Below are positions 16,553-26,239 of a stretch of 64,000 nucleotides of DNA, in pieces; the first letter of the stretch is position 1; each line of letters opens with the position of its first letter. The position numbers and the translations under genes are program-made. This stretch comes from Roseomonas sp. 18066 (GTDB lineage Bacteria > Pseudomonadota > Alphaproteobacteria > Acetobacterales > Acetobacteraceae), in contig NZ_CACSJM010000001.1 in assembly GCF_902706185.1 (NCBI RefSeq), positions 46,126-110,125 of the forward strand. The letters run 5' to 3'. Under the pieces are notes generated by a model that was not told where the DNA came from, made no database searches, and saw only the letters and a list, made by a program, of their open reading frames with translations.

Positions 16553-17191
16553 ATGCCGCTGCGCATCCTGCTGGCCGACGACCATGCCGTGCTGCGCCGG
16601 GGCCTGCGCAGCCTGCTGGAAGAGCGTGCCGGCTGGCAGGTCTGCGCCGAGGCCGCCGATGGCTGCGCCGCCGTGGATCTGGCGCTGCGGCTGCGGCCGG
16701 CGGTCGCCATCCTCGATCTCGGCCTGCCGGGGCTGGATGCGCTGGCGGCGACGCGGGCGATCCGCCGCGCGGCGCCCACGACCGAGGTGCTGATCTTCGC
16801 CCTGCAGCACAGCGCTTCCCTGGTGCGGGAGGTGCTGGCCGCCGGCGCCCGCGGCTATCTGCTGAAGCGCGATGCCGAGGGCGCCGTGCTGGCGGCCGTC
16901 GAGGCCCTGGCGGCGCGCCGCCCGTATTTCTCGCCGGCCATCGGCGACACGGTGCTGGCCGGCTTCCTGCGCGCCGGCGACGGGGGAGACGCGATCCACC
17001 TGACCGGCCGTGAAAAGAAGATCGTCCAGCTGCTGGCGGAGGGGATGAGCAACAAGGCGGTCGCCGCGCGGCTGGCGATCAGCGTCAAGACGGTGGAGAC
17101 GCACCGCACCGCGGCGATGCGCAAGATCGACGGTCATTCGGTGGTCGACCTGGTGCGCTACGCCCTGCGCGCCCAGCTCACCTCGATCTAA
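16553..17191 (+). CDS. NarL/FixJ-type response regulator
   Basis: The 212-residue product has a receiver domain (residues 1-120) with acidic pocket D9/D10, phospho-acceptor D55 in VAILDLGLPGLD and the conserved lysine in GYLLKRDAE. A LuxR-type HTH follows (about 148-208: LTGREKKIVQLLAEGMSNKAVAARL and VKTVETHRTAAMRKI). It is a DNA-binding two-component regulator. No histidine kinase gene is adjacent, so it is an orphan. The ATG at 16553 is used; a GTG at 16544 is possible. Confidence 0.93.
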   Translation: MPLRILLADDHAVLRRGLRSLLEERAGWQVCAEAADGCAAVDLALRLRPAVAILDLGLPGLDALAATRAIRRAAPTTEVLIFALQHSASLVREVLAAGARGYLLKRDAEGAVLAAVEALAARRPYFSPAIGDTVLAGFLRAGDGGDAIHLTGREKKIVQLLAEGMSNKAVAARLAISVKTVETHRTAAMRKIDGHSVVDLVRYALRAQLTSI

Positions 17192-17209
17192 GCGGGCGCG
17201 CCTCGGTCT

Positions 17210-17956
17210 TCAGGCGGGGCGGCTGCGGCGTTCCTCGATGACCAGCGTGTCTTCCAGCGAGTTCGGCTCGTAGAGCAGGCGGGCGACGACGCCGGCCACC
17301 AGCGCGCCCAGCAGCGGCGCCACCCAGAACAGCCAGAGCTGCCCGACATACTCGCCGCCGGCGAAGAAGGCGGGGGCGGTGCTGCGCGCCGGATTGACCG
17401 AGGTGTTGGTGACCGGGATCGAGATCAGGTGGATCAGCGTCAGCGCCAGCCCGATCGGGATGCCCGCGAAGCCGGTCGCCGCGCCCTTCGCCGTGGTGCC
17501 GATGATGATCAACAGAAAGAAAAAGGTCAGCAGAAGCTCGGTCAGGAAGCAGGCGGCCAGGCCGTACTTGCCCGGGCTGAGCGCGCCATAGCCGTTCGAG
17601 GCGAAGCCGGCCGGCACCCAGCCCGGCATACCGCTGGCGATCACCCACAGCGCCATGGCGCCGAGGAAGGCGCCCAACAGCTGCGCCGCCACGTACGGAA
17701 AAACATGGCGCGGGGCGCAGCGGCCGGCGGCCCAGAGGCCCAGCGTCACCGCCGGGTTGAAATGCCCGCCGGAGACGTGGCCGACCGCATAGGCCATGCT
17801 GAGCACGGACAGGCCGAAGGCCAGGGCCACGCCGGTGAAGCCGATGCCCAGCATCGGATAGGCCGCCGCCAGCACCGCGGCGCCGCAACCACCGAGCACC
17901 AGCCAGAAGGTGCCGAGGGCCTCGGCCAGCAGGCGTCGCGACAGGTCGTTCTGCAT
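17210..17956 (-). CDS. aqpZ: Aquaporin Z
   Basis: The 248-residue inner-membrane water channel has six membrane helices and two half-helices with NPA motifs at 67-69 (GGHFNPAVT) and 188-190 (SVNPARS). The selectivity-filter residues F40, H176, T185 and R191 are those of water-specific AqpZ, and long stretches such as [19 protein letters not shown] match the E. coli protein as I recall it. The ATG at 17956 ([20 protein letters not shown]) is chosen because the upstream extension is not membrane-like. The gene is convergent with the NarL-type regulator gene. Confidence 0.96.
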   Translation of the reverse strand: MQNDLSRRLLAEALGTFWLVLGGCGAAVLAAAYPMLGIGFTGVALAFGLSVLSMAYAVGHVSGGHFNPAVTLGLWAAGRCAPRHVFPYVAAQLLGAFLGAMALWVIASGMPGWVPAGFASNGYGALSPGKYGLAACFLTELLLTFFFLLIIIGTTAKGAATGFAGIPIGLALTLIHLISIPVTNTSVNPARSTAPAFFAGGEYVGQLWLFWVAPLLGALVAGVVARLLYEPNSLEDTLVIEERRSRPA

Positions 17957-18045
17957 CGAAGGGCTCCGCGGGTGAGGGAGCGCCAGTCTGTCGGCGTGGC
18001 GCGGCCCCCGCCCATCGGGTGAAGACCCGAGGCGGGGCCGGCGCG

Positions 18046-19005
18046 TCACCCGATCCTTGCTTCAGGCCGCCGCGACGCCCCGGGCGGATGGCCGGTCACC
18101 CGCTTGAAGGCGCGGCTGAAGGCGGCCTGGGAGGCATAGCCGAGGCGCGACGCCGCCAGCTCGATCGGCATCCGCTCGCGGCCGATCCATTGCTGGGCCA
18201 GGCGCATGCGCAGCTCGGTGACATAGCGCAGCGGGCTGACGCCGGTCACCGCCTGGAAGCGCTCGGCGAAGATCGAGCGGGAGCTGCCCATCTCGGCCGC
18301 CAGCTCGGCCACCGTCCAGGCGCGGCCGGGGTCGCGATGCAGGGCGGCCAGCGCGCGGGCCAGGCGGGGGTCGCGCATCGCCTCGGCGATGCCGGAGGCG
18401 CGGCCGCAGCCGCTCTCGACCCAGCCGCGCAGGATGGTGGCGGCGACCACATCGGCGAGCCTGGCCAGGATGGCGGCATGGCCCAGGCGCTGGCCGCAGG
18501 CCTCGGCCTCCATGGCGGTCAGGATCGGCAGCAGCTCCGGCTGCTGGTCCAGCAGGGTGGTCACCAGCATCGCGGGGGGCATCAGCCGCACCAGCCCCTG
18601 CATGGCGCCGAGCTCCAGCTCCATGCAGCTGCTGAACAGCAGCGCGCCACAGGCGGCGCCGTCGCAGGAATCGATGGCGGCGACATCCTCGCAGAGCGGG
18701 GCGGCGATCAGGTCGCGGATGTCATGGCACTGCACCATGCCGGCATGCTGCCCCGGCGAGACCAGCCGGTGGCCGCGGCCATGCGGCAGCAGCACGGCCG
18801 CCCCCGGGGCCAGGCGGTGGCTGGCGCCGTCGGGGGTCTGCAGCTCGACCTCGCCGCCGGCGACGAAATGGAACTGGGCGCGGCCGGGATCGCCGGGGAA
18901 ATCCAGGCAGAAGGGGGCGGCCAGGCGGATGCGGCGGTGCTGGATGCCGCGCAGCCGCATGCCCTGCAGCAGCTCGCTCATCAGGTCGGGGGCGGGGGTC
19001 TGCAT
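18046..19005 (-). CDS. AraC-family regulator
   Basis: The 319-residue product has an N-terminal cupin domain (AraC_binding_2/cupin_6 type, [28 protein letters not shown]) and a C-terminal pair of HTH motifs (about residues 215-310: [21 protein letters not shown] and [21 protein letters not shown]). It is divergent from an MFS transporter gene, a common arrangement in which the regulator controls an exporter in response to a small molecule. The inducer is unknown. Confidence 0.93.
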   Translation of the reverse strand: MQTPAPDLMSELLQGMRLRGIQHRRIRLAAPFCLDFPGDPGRAQFHFVAGGEVELQTPDGASHRLAPGAAVLLPHGRGHRLVSPGQHAGMVQCHDIRDLIAAPLCEDVAAIDSCDGAACGALLFSSCMELELGAMQGLVRLMPPAMLVTTLLDQQPELLPILTAMEAEACGQRLGHAAILARLADVVAATILRGWVESGCGRASGIAEAMRDPRLARALAALHRDPGRAWTVAELAAEMGSSRSIFAERFQAVTGVSPLRYVTELRMRLAQQWIGRERMPIELAASRLGYASQAAFSRAFKRVTGHPPGASRRPEARIG

Positions 19006-19120
19006 CGGCGGCGGGTCCCGGCGTTTCGGTCAAGGAAGACGGATGATCTGGCATGGATCGTCCGGGTTTTCCACCCTAGCTTCCGCACCAACCTGTTTGA
19101 TTGACAAAAAGGATTGGTGA

Positions 19121-20320
19121 ATGAGCGACGCTGTGTCGGCGGCCCTGCCCGCCGCGCCGGTCTCAGCACCGGCGACGGCTCCAGCCTGGGCTGCGGTGTT
19201 TTCCCTGACGCTCGGCGTCTTCGGCCTGGTCACCGCCGAATTCCTGCCGGCCAGCCTGCTGACGCCGATGGCGCAAAGCCTGGGCATCGCCGAGGGCGTG
19301 GCCGGCCAGGCGGTGACGGTGACCGCCGCCGTGGCGCTCGCCTCCGGCCTGCTGACGGCGGTGGCCACCCGCGGCATCGACCGCCGGCTGGTGCTGCTGT
19401 TCTTCTCCGTGCTGCTGATCGCCTCCAACCTGCTGGTGGCGACGGCCCCCAGCCTGACCGTGCTGCTGCTGGCCCGCGTCATGCTGGGCATCGCGCTGGG
19501 CGGCTTCTGGAGCATGGCGGCGGCGACCGCCATGCGGCTGGTGCCGCCCGACCAGGTGCCGCGGGCGCTGTCGATGGTGTTCAGCGGCGTCTCGGTGGCC
19601 ACCATCGCGGCGGCGCCGCTGGGCAGCTACCTGGGCGGGCTCTATGGCTGGCGCGCCGTCTTCCACGCGGCGACGGCGCTGGCGGTGGTCGGGCTGGTGG
19701 CCCAGCTGGCCACCCTGCCGCGGCTGCCGCCGCAGGGCGTCGCGCGGCTGTCGACGCTGGTGGCGGTGCTGCGGCGGCCGAATATCGGCCTGGGCATCGT
19801 CTGCACCGTCCTGGTCTTCGGCGGTCATTTTGCCCTGTTCACCTATATCCGGCCGTTCCTGGAGCAGGTCAGCGAGGTCGAGATCGGCGGCATGGCCTTG
19901 CTGCTGCTGGCCTTCGGCCTGGCCAATTTCGCCGGCACCCTGCTGGCCGGCTTCCTGCTGCAGCGGAGCATCAAGCTGACGCTGACGCTGATGCCGCTGC
20001 TGATCGGCGGCTCGGCGCTCGCCCTGCTGCTGCTGCCGGCCAGCCTGCCGCTGCATGCGGTGCTGGTGGCGCTGTGGGGCATGGCCTTCGGCGGCGTGCC
20101 GGTGGGCTGGTCGACCTGGCTGGCCCGCGCCGTGCCGGACGAGGCCGAAAGCGGCGGCGGGCTGATCGTCGCCGCGGTGCAGCTGGCCATCGCCGGTGGC
20201 GCCGCGCTGGGCGGGCTGGCCTTCCACCTGGGCGGCATCGGCAGCGTCTTCGCGGGCGGCGGCACGCTGCTGCTGGCCGCCACCCTGATCGTCGCGGCGG
20301 GGGTGCGCGCGCCGCGCTGA
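19121..20320 (+). CDS. MFS transporter, drug/sugar exporter type (DHA1)
   Basis: The 399-residue product has about 12 hydrophobic segments and resembles the AraJ/NepI/YdhP branch of the DHA1 family: LGVFGLVTAEFLPASLLTPMA in the first segment, then ARVMLGIALGGFWSMAAATAMRL and APLGSYLGGLYGWRAVF. It is a proton-driven exporter in the inner membrane with unknown substrate. It is divergent from the AraC-type gene, which probably controls it. An iteron-like element follows its stop. Confidence 0.93.
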   Translation: MSDAVSAALPAAPVSAPATAPAWAAVFSLTLGVFGLVTAEFLPASLLTPMAQSLGIAEGVAGQAVTVTAAVALASGLLTAVATRGIDRRLVLLFFSVLLIASNLLVATAPSLTVLLLARVMLGIALGGFWSMAAATAMRLVPPDQVPRALSMVFSGVSVATIAAAPLGSYLGGLYGWRAVFHAATALAVVGLVAQLATLPRLPPQGVARLSTLVAVLRRPNIGLGIVCTVLVFGGHFALFTYIRPFLEQVSEVEIGGMALLLLAFGLANFAGTLLAGFLLQRSIKLTLTLMPLLIGGSALALLLLPASLPLHAVLVALWGMAFGGVPVGWSTWLARAVPDEAESGGGLIVAAVQLAIAGGAALGGLAFHLGGIGSVFAGGGTLLLAATLIVAAGVRAPR

Positions 20321-20324
20321 TTCT

Positions 20325-20339
20325 CCCGCCGAAGTCCTC
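20325..20339 (-). repeat. Outlying copy of the iteron-like element
   Basis: CCCGCCGAAGTCCTC differs from the origin consensus by one base. It lies in the 31-bp gap between the convergent MFS and rutA genes, about 16 kb from the origin cluster. Confidence 0.5.
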
Positions 20340-20351
20340 GCCCGTCGCCGC

Positions 20352-21443
20352 TCACGCGGTGGCGGCGAGGCCTTCCACCACGGCGCGGCGGCTTTTCATC
20401 AGCGGCTGGATGCGCTGGCCGAAAGCCTCGATGCCTTCGACGAAGTCGTCGAAGGTCAGCATGACGCCGCCGACGCCCGGCACGTCTTCCAATTCGTCCA
20501 GCAGCGCCGCGACGGTCGCGTAGGAGCCGATGATCCGCCCGATGTTCAGGTTGATGGCACCCTCCGGCAAGGCATAGCCGCGCACATTGGTGTCGTCGCC
20601 GGAGCGCTTGTCGGCCGAGGTCTGGTCGGCCATCCAGGCGATGGCCTCGCGGTCGGCGCCGGCCTGGTAGTGATCCCAGCGCGCCTGCGCTTCTTCATCC
20701 GTCTCGGCGGCGATCACCATGAACAGCGCGAAGGAAGAAACATTCCTCCCGGTCTTGGCGGCGGCGGCCTGCACCCGCTCGGTCATGCCGGCCACGGCCT
20801 TCGGCGTGTTCTGGCCCTGGCCGATGCAGAAATTATAGTCGGCATGCCGCGCCATGAAGTCGAGGCCGGCGGCGCTCTGCCCGGCGCAGACCACCTCGAT
20901 GGGGCTGGAAGGCAGCGGCGCCAGGCGGCAATCCTCCATCTGGTAGAAGTCGCCGCGGAAATCCGATTTTCCGGTCGCCCACAGCTCGCGGATGACGGTG
21001 GCATATTCGTCGAGCTGGTCGTAGCGCCGAGAAAAATGCTCCTCGCCCGGCCAGAGGCCCATCTGCGAATATTCCGGCCGCTGCCAGCCGGTGATCAGGT
21101 TCACCCCGAAGCGGCCCGGCGCGATGCTGTCGATGGTGATGGCCATGCGCGCCATGATCGCCGGCGGCAGCACCAGGGTGGCCGCCGTCGCGAACAGCTT
21201 GATCTTGCTGGTCACCGCGGCGAGCCCCGCCATCAGCGTGAAGGATTCCAGGTTCTGGTCCCAGAAGCCGGTCTGGCCGCCGAAGCCGCGCAGCTTGATC
21301 ATCGAGAGCAGGAAGTCGAAGCCGTAATGCTCCGCCTTCTGCGCCACTTCCTTGTTGAGCGCGAAGCTCGGCGCGTATTGCGGCGCGTTGGACGAGATCA
21401 GCCAGCCATTGTTGCCGATGGGAATGAAGACGCCGATTTGCAT
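20352..21443 (-). CDS. rutA: Pyrimidine monooxygenase RutA
   Basis: The 363-residue product is a luciferase-like flavin monooxygenase that opens the uracil ring between N3 and C4, in the Rut pathway. The opening [87 protein letters not shown] and [21 protein letters not shown] match E. coli RutA as I recall it. No rutB-F or rutG gene is beside it. It stands alone, convergent with an MFS gene and downstream of hyuAB on the same strand but separated from it by a hairpin. Confidence 0.93.
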   Translation of the reverse strand: MQIGVFIPIGNNGWLISSNAPQYAPSFALNKEVAQKAEHYGFDFLLSMIKLRGFGGQTGFWDQNLESFTLMAGLAAVTSKIKLFATAATLVLPPAIMARMAITIDSIAPGRFGVNLITGWQRPEYSQMGLWPGEEHFSRRYDQLDEYATVIRELWATGKSDFRGDFYQMEDCRLAPLPSSPIEVVCAGQSAAGLDFMARHADYNFCIGQGQNTPKAVAGMTERVQAAAAKTGRNVSSFALFMVIAAETDEEAQARWDHYQAGADREAIAWMADQTSADKRSGDDTNVRGYALPEGAINLNIGRIIGSYATVAALLDELEDVPGVGGVMLTFDDFVEGIEAFGQRIQPLMKSRRAVVEGLAATA

Positions 21444-21551
21444 GGCGGAATCCTTGGGCGGGAGTGTCGCTGCGGGCGCCGTTCGGTCCAGCGGTCCTCG
21501 AAGCGGGACCGGCGGGGCCGTCGGCGCCTCACGGGGTGACTGGCGCGACCT

Positions 21552-21579
21552 CGGCCGGCAGCCTAGCCGCTGCCGGCCG
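21552..21579 (-). terminator. Hairpin downstream of hyuB
   Basis: CGGCCGGCAGC and GCTGCCGGCCG form a perfect 11-bp stem with a six-base CTAGCC loop. It lies 61 bases past the hyuB stop and separates that operon from rutA. Confidence 0.6.
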
Positions 21580-21639
21580 CCGCGCCAATCATCCTGCGGG
21601 CCCGCCCTGTGCGCCTGGCGATACCTGCCCGGGAAAAAT

Positions 21640-23619
21640 CTAGCGCCGGGTTAGTTCCGCCGAATTCGACAGCCGCGCGCCGATGCGGCGCATCTGGCCT
21701 TCCAGCCCGAGCTCCGCCGCCTCGCCGGCGGCCACCGCCGCGAAGAAGCGGTGCTTCAGATAGTGGCGCCAGTCGACCGGCTGCGCCGAGAGGAACGCGG
21801 TCAGCAGGGCATAGCGCGCCGGCGACCAGGTTTTCTCGAAGTCGCGACGGGCGCGGCCGATGTCGAAATGGTCCTGGTTCGCCGGCGTCGGGCGGGCGCC
21901 GCGCAGCGCGGTGGTGGCGGGGCGATGGACGGCGCCGTCGCGCAGCACCACGCCGTAATCCGCCTCGGCCGCCGCCTGGCTGACGAAGCCGCAGCGCACA
22001 TCCTCGGCGACCAGCGCCGGGTCGCGGGTGAAGGGGTCGCCATAGCCGCCGGCGCCGGCGCCGACGACGCGCACCACATCGCCCGGGCCGCAGCGCATGA
22101 TGTCGGTATTGCCCTGGCTGAGCTCCTGCGGCGTGCCCGGATTGCGCAGGAAGCGCGAGGTGGCGCCGGCCCGCCCGCCCAGCACGCCCCAGGAGGCGAA
22201 GACCGAGCGGTTGCGGTTGCGCGCGGTGACCACGGTGCCGGGGGCGAAGACCTGGAATTCCATCACCGCCGACAGCCCGCCGCGCTGCTGGCCGGGGCCG
22301 GCGCTGTCCGGCCACAGCCCGTAGCGGTTGAACAGGACCGGCACCTCGGCTTCGGAGATCTCGATCGGCGTGTTCTTCAGGAAGGCCTGGGCGCCGCCGG
22401 CGCCGTTCGGCCCGTCGGCGAAGGGCGTGCCGCCGCCGCCGCCGCCGACCGGCCCGATCGAGGCCATCACCGGCCGCCCGTCGGCGCCGGCGGTGCGGAC
22501 ATTCATGATGGAATTGCCGCCCGGCGAGGTCGCCGGCAGCCGCCCCGGCATGGCGAGCGAGAAGGCGCCGAAGGTGACGATCTGCGTCAGCATGCAGGTC
22601 AGCGAGCGCATCCCCACCGCCGCCGGCGCGGTGCAGTTGACCACCGAGCCTTCCGGCAGCACGGCGCGCGCCGCGCGCAGCGTGCCGGCATTCAGCAGCA
22701 TGGTCGGATCGAGCGTGAACAGCACATAGGTCAGGCCGACATGCACCAGCGGGTGCCGTTCCCGCCCGCCGAGCGGCATGTTGAGCGAGGCGGCGACCTG
22801 CGGGTCGCTGCCGGTGTAGTCGAGCTCGACGCTGTCATCGGCGACGCGCAAGGTCAGCGCGACGCGGCAGGGCACGCCGCCCTCGCCATCCTCGTCGGCG
22901 AAATCGGCGAAGAAATACTCGCCATTGGGGATCTGCCGGATGGCGGCGCGGGCCTGGGCCTCGGCATAGTCCAGCATGGCCGCGATGCCGTCGCGGAAGG
23001 TCTGCAGCCCGAAGCGGCCGATGATCTCCTGGATCTTGCGCTCGCCGACATTGACCGAGGCGATCTGCGCCTTCAGGTCGCCCCAGTTCTGCTCCGGCGC
23101 GCGGACATTGAGGCGCAGGATGCGCAGCACGTCGTCGTTCATGCGGCCGCGCGAGAAGAGCTTCAGCGGGGGCACGCGGATGCCCTCCTGCTCGATCTCG
23201 GTCAGGGTGCGCGACAGCGAGGCCGGCACGGCGCCGCCGATGTCGGTGTTGTGGATATGGCCGGCGACGAAGCAGACCAGCTGGCCCTCGCGGAACACCG
23301 GCTTCCAGATATGCAGGTCCGGCGTGTGGGTGGCGACATTGCCGCTATAGGGGTCGTTGCAGATGCAGATGTCGCCGTCCTCGTAGTCGGCGATCAGCGC
23401 GATCATCGGCCCGTAGTCGATGCCGCTGTACCAGGGCGCGCCGAAGCGCCGCGGCGAGGCGAAGGCCTGGCCTTCCGCCGTCAGCAGCGTGCAGGAGAAA
23501 TCCTCGGTCTCCTTGACGAAGGTGGAATGCGCGGTGCGCATCAGGGTGAAGGCCATGGCATCGGCGGCGGCGCCGCAATGATTGGCCAGGATCTGCAGGC
23601 TGCGGCGATCGATCGGCAT
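21640..23619 (-). CDS. hyuB: Hydantoinase B / 5-oxoprolinase subunit
   Basis: The 659-residue product is the HyuB-type subunit of an ATP-dependent cyclic-amide hydrolase (N-methylhydantoinase, hydantoinase or oxoprolinase family). Signatures include [30 protein letters not shown], the metal-site-like [35 protein letters not shown] and [18 protein letters not shown]. The length is normal. It follows hyuA after 14 bases on the same strand. The ATG at 23619 (MPIDRRSL) begins right before the conserved region. The exact ring substrate is unclear. Confidence 0.94.
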   Translation of the reverse strand: MPIDRRSLQILANHCGAAADAMAFTLMRTAHSTFVKETEDFSCTLLTAEGQAFASPRRFGAPWYSGIDYGPMIALIADYEDGDICICNDPYSGNVATHTPDLHIWKPVFREGQLVCFVAGHIHNTDIGGAVPASLSRTLTEIEQEGIRVPPLKLFSRGRMNDDVLRILRLNVRAPEQNWGDLKAQIASVNVGERKIQEIIGRFGLQTFRDGIAAMLDYAEAQARAAIRQIPNGEYFFADFADEDGEGGVPCRVALTLRVADDSVELDYTGSDPQVAASLNMPLGGRERHPLVHVGLTYVLFTLDPTMLLNAGTLRAARAVLPEGSVVNCTAPAAVGMRSLTCMLTQIVTFGAFSLAMPGRLPATSPGGNSIMNVRTAGADGRPVMASIGPVGGGGGGTPFADGPNGAGGAQAFLKNTPIEISEAEVPVLFNRYGLWPDSAGPGQQRGGLSAVMEFQVFAPGTVVTARNRNRSVFASWGVLGGRAGATSRFLRNPGTPQELSQGNTDIMRCGPGDVVRVVGAGAGGYGDPFTRDPALVAEDVRCGFVSQAAAEADYGVVLRDGAVHRPATTALRGARPTPANQDHFDIGRARRDFEKTWSPARYALLTAFLSAQPVDWRHYLKHRFFAAVAAGEAAELGLEGQMRRIGARLSNSAELTRR

Positions 23620-23633
23620 GATGCGGGATCCTC

Positions 23634-25679
23634 TCAGCGCGCCGCGGGGGTGATCAGCAGGTTGCCGTGGTCGTCGACGGCGAGGGTGAAGCCGCCAGGG
23701 ATGCAGGTGGTGCAATCCGGCTGGGCGATGATCGCCGGCGAGGCGAAGGCGTGGCCCGCCAGCAGGGTCTGCCGCTGGTACAACGGGACTTTCTGCCAGG
23801 CGCCGTCGAGATAGGTGTCCACCTCTGCGGCGGGACCGGCGGCTGTCGTGGCGGCGGCGAGCCGGGGCAAGGCGGGCTTCGGCGTGGCGCCGGCGATGGC
23901 CAGGCGCAGCGTCACCACCTGCACCGGCGCGCCGTCATCGGCATGGCCGTAGAGCTTCTGGTGCTGCGCGTCGAAGGCGGCGCGCAGGGCTGCCAGGTCG
24001 CCCTGGACGATCCAGTCTTCCTGCAGCGACGTGTCGACCTCGAAGGACTGGCCCTGGTAGCGCAGCTCGGCGGAGAGGCTGAGGCGCGGGGCGCCATCGA
24101 ACTTCTGGTCGTCGACCAGCCAGGCGATGGCCTCGTGGCGCATGGCGACCAGGCTGTCCTGCAGCAAGGGCAGGCTGGCTTCGGCCAGCGGCGCGTAGAT
24201 GGTACGGATGAAATCGCTCTTCAGGTCGGCCACCAGCCCGCCCAGGGCGCTGAGCACGCCCGGCGTCGGCGGCACCACGACGCCGGCCAGGTTGAGCTCG
24301 CGCGCCAGGAAGCAGGCGAGCATCGGCCCGGCGCCACCGAAGGCCAGCATCTGGAAGTCGCGCGCATCCAGGCCGAAGCGGGAGATCAACCCGCTGGCAT
24401 CGGCATACATGGCGCTGACCGACAGGTCGAGGATGCTGGCCGCCGCTTCCTCGATGCTGCAGCCGAGCTTCCCGGCGATGCCGCCGACGGCCGCGCGGGC
24501 GGCGTCGAGGTCGAGACGCACCGCGTCATAGCCCAGCGCCGAATGGCCGATCAGCCCGCAGACCGCGGCGGCGTCGGTGACCGTGGGTTCCTGGCCGCCC
24601 TTGCCGTAGCAGGCCGGGCCCGGCGTCGAGCCGGCGCTGCGCGGCCCGACCTTCAGCACGCCCAGCGCATCGACCCAGGCGATCGACCCGCCGCCCTGGC
24701 CGATGGATGTCACCGAGACAGAAGGAATAAAAATCTGGAAGTCGCCGATGATCTCGCCGGTGCCGTATTCGGCCTCGCCCTGCTGCAGCACGGCGAGATC
24801 GGCGCTGGTGCCGCCGATGTCGAGCGTCAGCAGCCGCGGGAAGCCGCATTCGCGGGCAATGAAGCCGGCGCCGATGACGCCCGAGGCGGTGCCGGACAGC
24901 ACCATCTGCACGCATTCGGCCTTGGCCTGGGCAATGCCCATGACGCCGCCATTGGACTTGGTGATGCGCGGCGCCGCGGGAACGCCCAGGCCGGACAGCG
25001 TCGCGGCGAAGCGGTCGAGATAATGCGCGACGCGCGGCTGCACATAGCCGCTGATGCAGGCGGTGATGCTGCGCTCGTACTCCCGGATGATCGGCCAGAT
25101 GGCGCCGGAGCGGAACACCGGCACGCCCGGCGCCAGCTCGGCGAGAATGGCTTCGACCTGCTTCTCGTGCAGATCGCTGCGCCAGGCATGCATCAGCGCG
25201 ACGACGATGGCCTCGGCGCCTGCCGCGCGGGCGCCGGCCAGCGCCGCCTCGACGCTGGCGCGGTCGACAGGAAGATGCTCGCTGCCATCGGCGCGCAGCC
25301 GGCCCTGGATGCCGAAGACGCGGTCGCGCGGCACCAGCGGCGCCGGCCGCGTCGAATAGAGGTTGTGGATCTCGGGGATCTTCAGCCGCGCCATCTCGAG
25401 GACATCCTCGAAGCCGGCCGTGGTCAGCAGCGCCAGGCGGACGCCGTTGCGCTGGATGACGGTGTTGATGCCGACCGTGGTGCCATGGGTGAAGTAGTCG
25501 ACGGCCGTGGCCTCGACGCCATGGCGCTGCGCCAGCTGCGCCAGACCGGCCTCGATCTCGGCGCCCGGGGCATCGGGGCGGGAGAAGACCTTCAGCGTGA
25601 CCAGTCGCCCGCTCGTCTCGTCCAGCGCGGCGAAATCCGTGAAGGACCCGCCGACATCCACGCCAACCCGCCAGCCCAT
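23634..25679 (-). CDS. hyuA: Hydantoinase A / 5-oxoprolinase subunit
   Basis: The 681-residue product is the ATP-binding HyuA-type subunit, an actin-like/ASKHA fold that phosphorylates the cyclic amide. Motifs are RVGVDVGGSFTDFA (phosphate 1), FTHGTTVGINTVIQRNG, LTLDIGGTSADLAV (phosphate 2) and LAFGGAGPMLACFLA. With HyuB it would hydrolyse a hydantoin, oxoproline-like or pyrimidine-like ring using ATP. The ATG at 25679 is preceded by AGGAGA. It is divergent from a 2Fe-2S/FAD dehydrogenase operon, with a paired operator between them. Confidence 0.94.
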   Translation of the reverse strand: MGWRVGVDVGGSFTDFAALDETSGRLVTLKVFSRPDAPGAEIEAGLAQLAQRHGVEATAVDYFTHGTTVGINTVIQRNGVRLALLTTAGFEDVLEMARLKIPEIHNLYSTRPAPLVPRDRVFGIQGRLRADGSEHLPVDRASVEAALAGARAAGAEAIVVALMHAWRSDLHEKQVEAILAELAPGVPVFRSGAIWPIIREYERSITACISGYVQPRVAHYLDRFAATLSGLGVPAAPRITKSNGGVMGIAQAKAECVQMVLSGTASGVIGAGFIARECGFPRLLTLDIGGTSADLAVLQQGEAEYGTGEIIGDFQIFIPSVSVTSIGQGGGSIAWVDALGVLKVGPRSAGSTPGPACYGKGGQEPTVTDAAAVCGLIGHSALGYDAVRLDLDAARAAVGGIAGKLGCSIEEAAASILDLSVSAMYADASGLISRFGLDARDFQMLAFGGAGPMLACFLARELNLAGVVVPPTPGVLSALGGLVADLKSDFIRTIYAPLAEASLPLLQDSLVAMRHEAIAWLVDDQKFDGAPRLSLSAELRYQGQSFEVDTSLQEDWIVQGDLAALRAAFDAQHQKLYGHADDGAPVQVVTLRLAIAGATPKPALPRLAAATTAAGPAAEVDTYLDGAWQKVPLYQRQTLLAGHAFASPAIIAQPDCTTCIPGGFTLAVDDHGNLLITPAAR

Positions 25680-25753
25680 GCGTCTCTCCTTGTCCTGACC
25701 GTTGACTGCCATGCCGGGCGGCGGTGCCGCCAATGACTTTTGGCACGCAGGGG

Positions 25754-25841
25754 CAAACCTCGGGTTATGGCCCCCCGGAATGCCCGGTGCTGACAGCCTG
25801 TCTTTCCGCCAGGTGGCACGCCGCCCATAACCTCAGGTTTG
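25754..25841. promoter_or_regulatory. Paired operator between hyuA and the divergent oxidoreductase operon
   Basis: CAAACCTCGGGTTATGG (25754-25770) and CCATAACCTCAGGTTTG (25825-25841) are inverted copies matching at 15 of 17 bases. Each arm contains its own dyad of the AACCTnRGGTT type. A TGGCACGC also recurs at 25741 and 25814. The two sites lie 71 bp apart centre to centre in the 242-bp divergent space, about 83 bp from each start. They probably bind one regulator controlling both directions. Confidence 0.65.
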
Positions 25842-25921
25842 GCTCTCCCGCGCGAAAGCGATTGGACCGGGCGGCGGCTGCTGGCCGATGCTGCGCCTGG
25901 TACGGGAATTCTGCGGGGCGA

Positions 25922-26239
25922 ATGGCGATGGGCGGGGCAGGGCCGTTGCTGCAACGGCTGGATGAATTGGCACGACCCGCCGTCACCCTGGCGGTGGACG
26001 GCCAGGTGGTGACGGCGCTGGAGGGCGACACGGTGCTGACCGCCGTGCTGCTGCATGGCGCTGTTCTGCGTCAGTCGGAATTCGGCGACGGGCCGCGCGC
26101 GGGCTTCTGCCTGATGGGCGCCTGCCAGGATTGCTGGGTCTGGACCGAGCAGGGCACGCGGCTGCGCGCCTGCAGCACGCCGGTGACGCCGGGGCTGCGC
26201 ATCGTGACGCTGGAGGTTCCATGGCCGCGCCTCGGGTGA
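25922..26239 (+). CDS. [2Fe-2S]-binding subunit of a D-amino acid/opine-type dehydrogenase
   Basis: The 105-residue product is a small ferredoxin-like protein of the HcnA/OoxA gamma-subunit type. Cysteines C63, C68, C71 and C84 (GFCLMGACQDCWV and RACSTPV) follow the pattern for a plant-type 2Fe-2S cluster. It would pass electrons with the FAD protein encoded next, whose gene overlaps it by 19 bases. Two start codons, ATG 25922 and 25928, are equally plausible. It is the first gene of a six-gene operon divergent from hyuAB. Confidence 0.88.
   Translation: MAMGGAGPLLQRLDELARPAVTLAVDGQVVTALEGDTVLTAVLLHGAVLRQSEFGDGPRAGFCLMGACQDCWVWTEQGTRLRACSTPVTPGLRIVTLEVPWPRLG

Noticed and set aside
25741..25756. 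TGGCACGCAGGGGCAA as a sigma-54 promoter
   Set aside because: The GG and GC elements are one base too close together and the TTGC part is missing.
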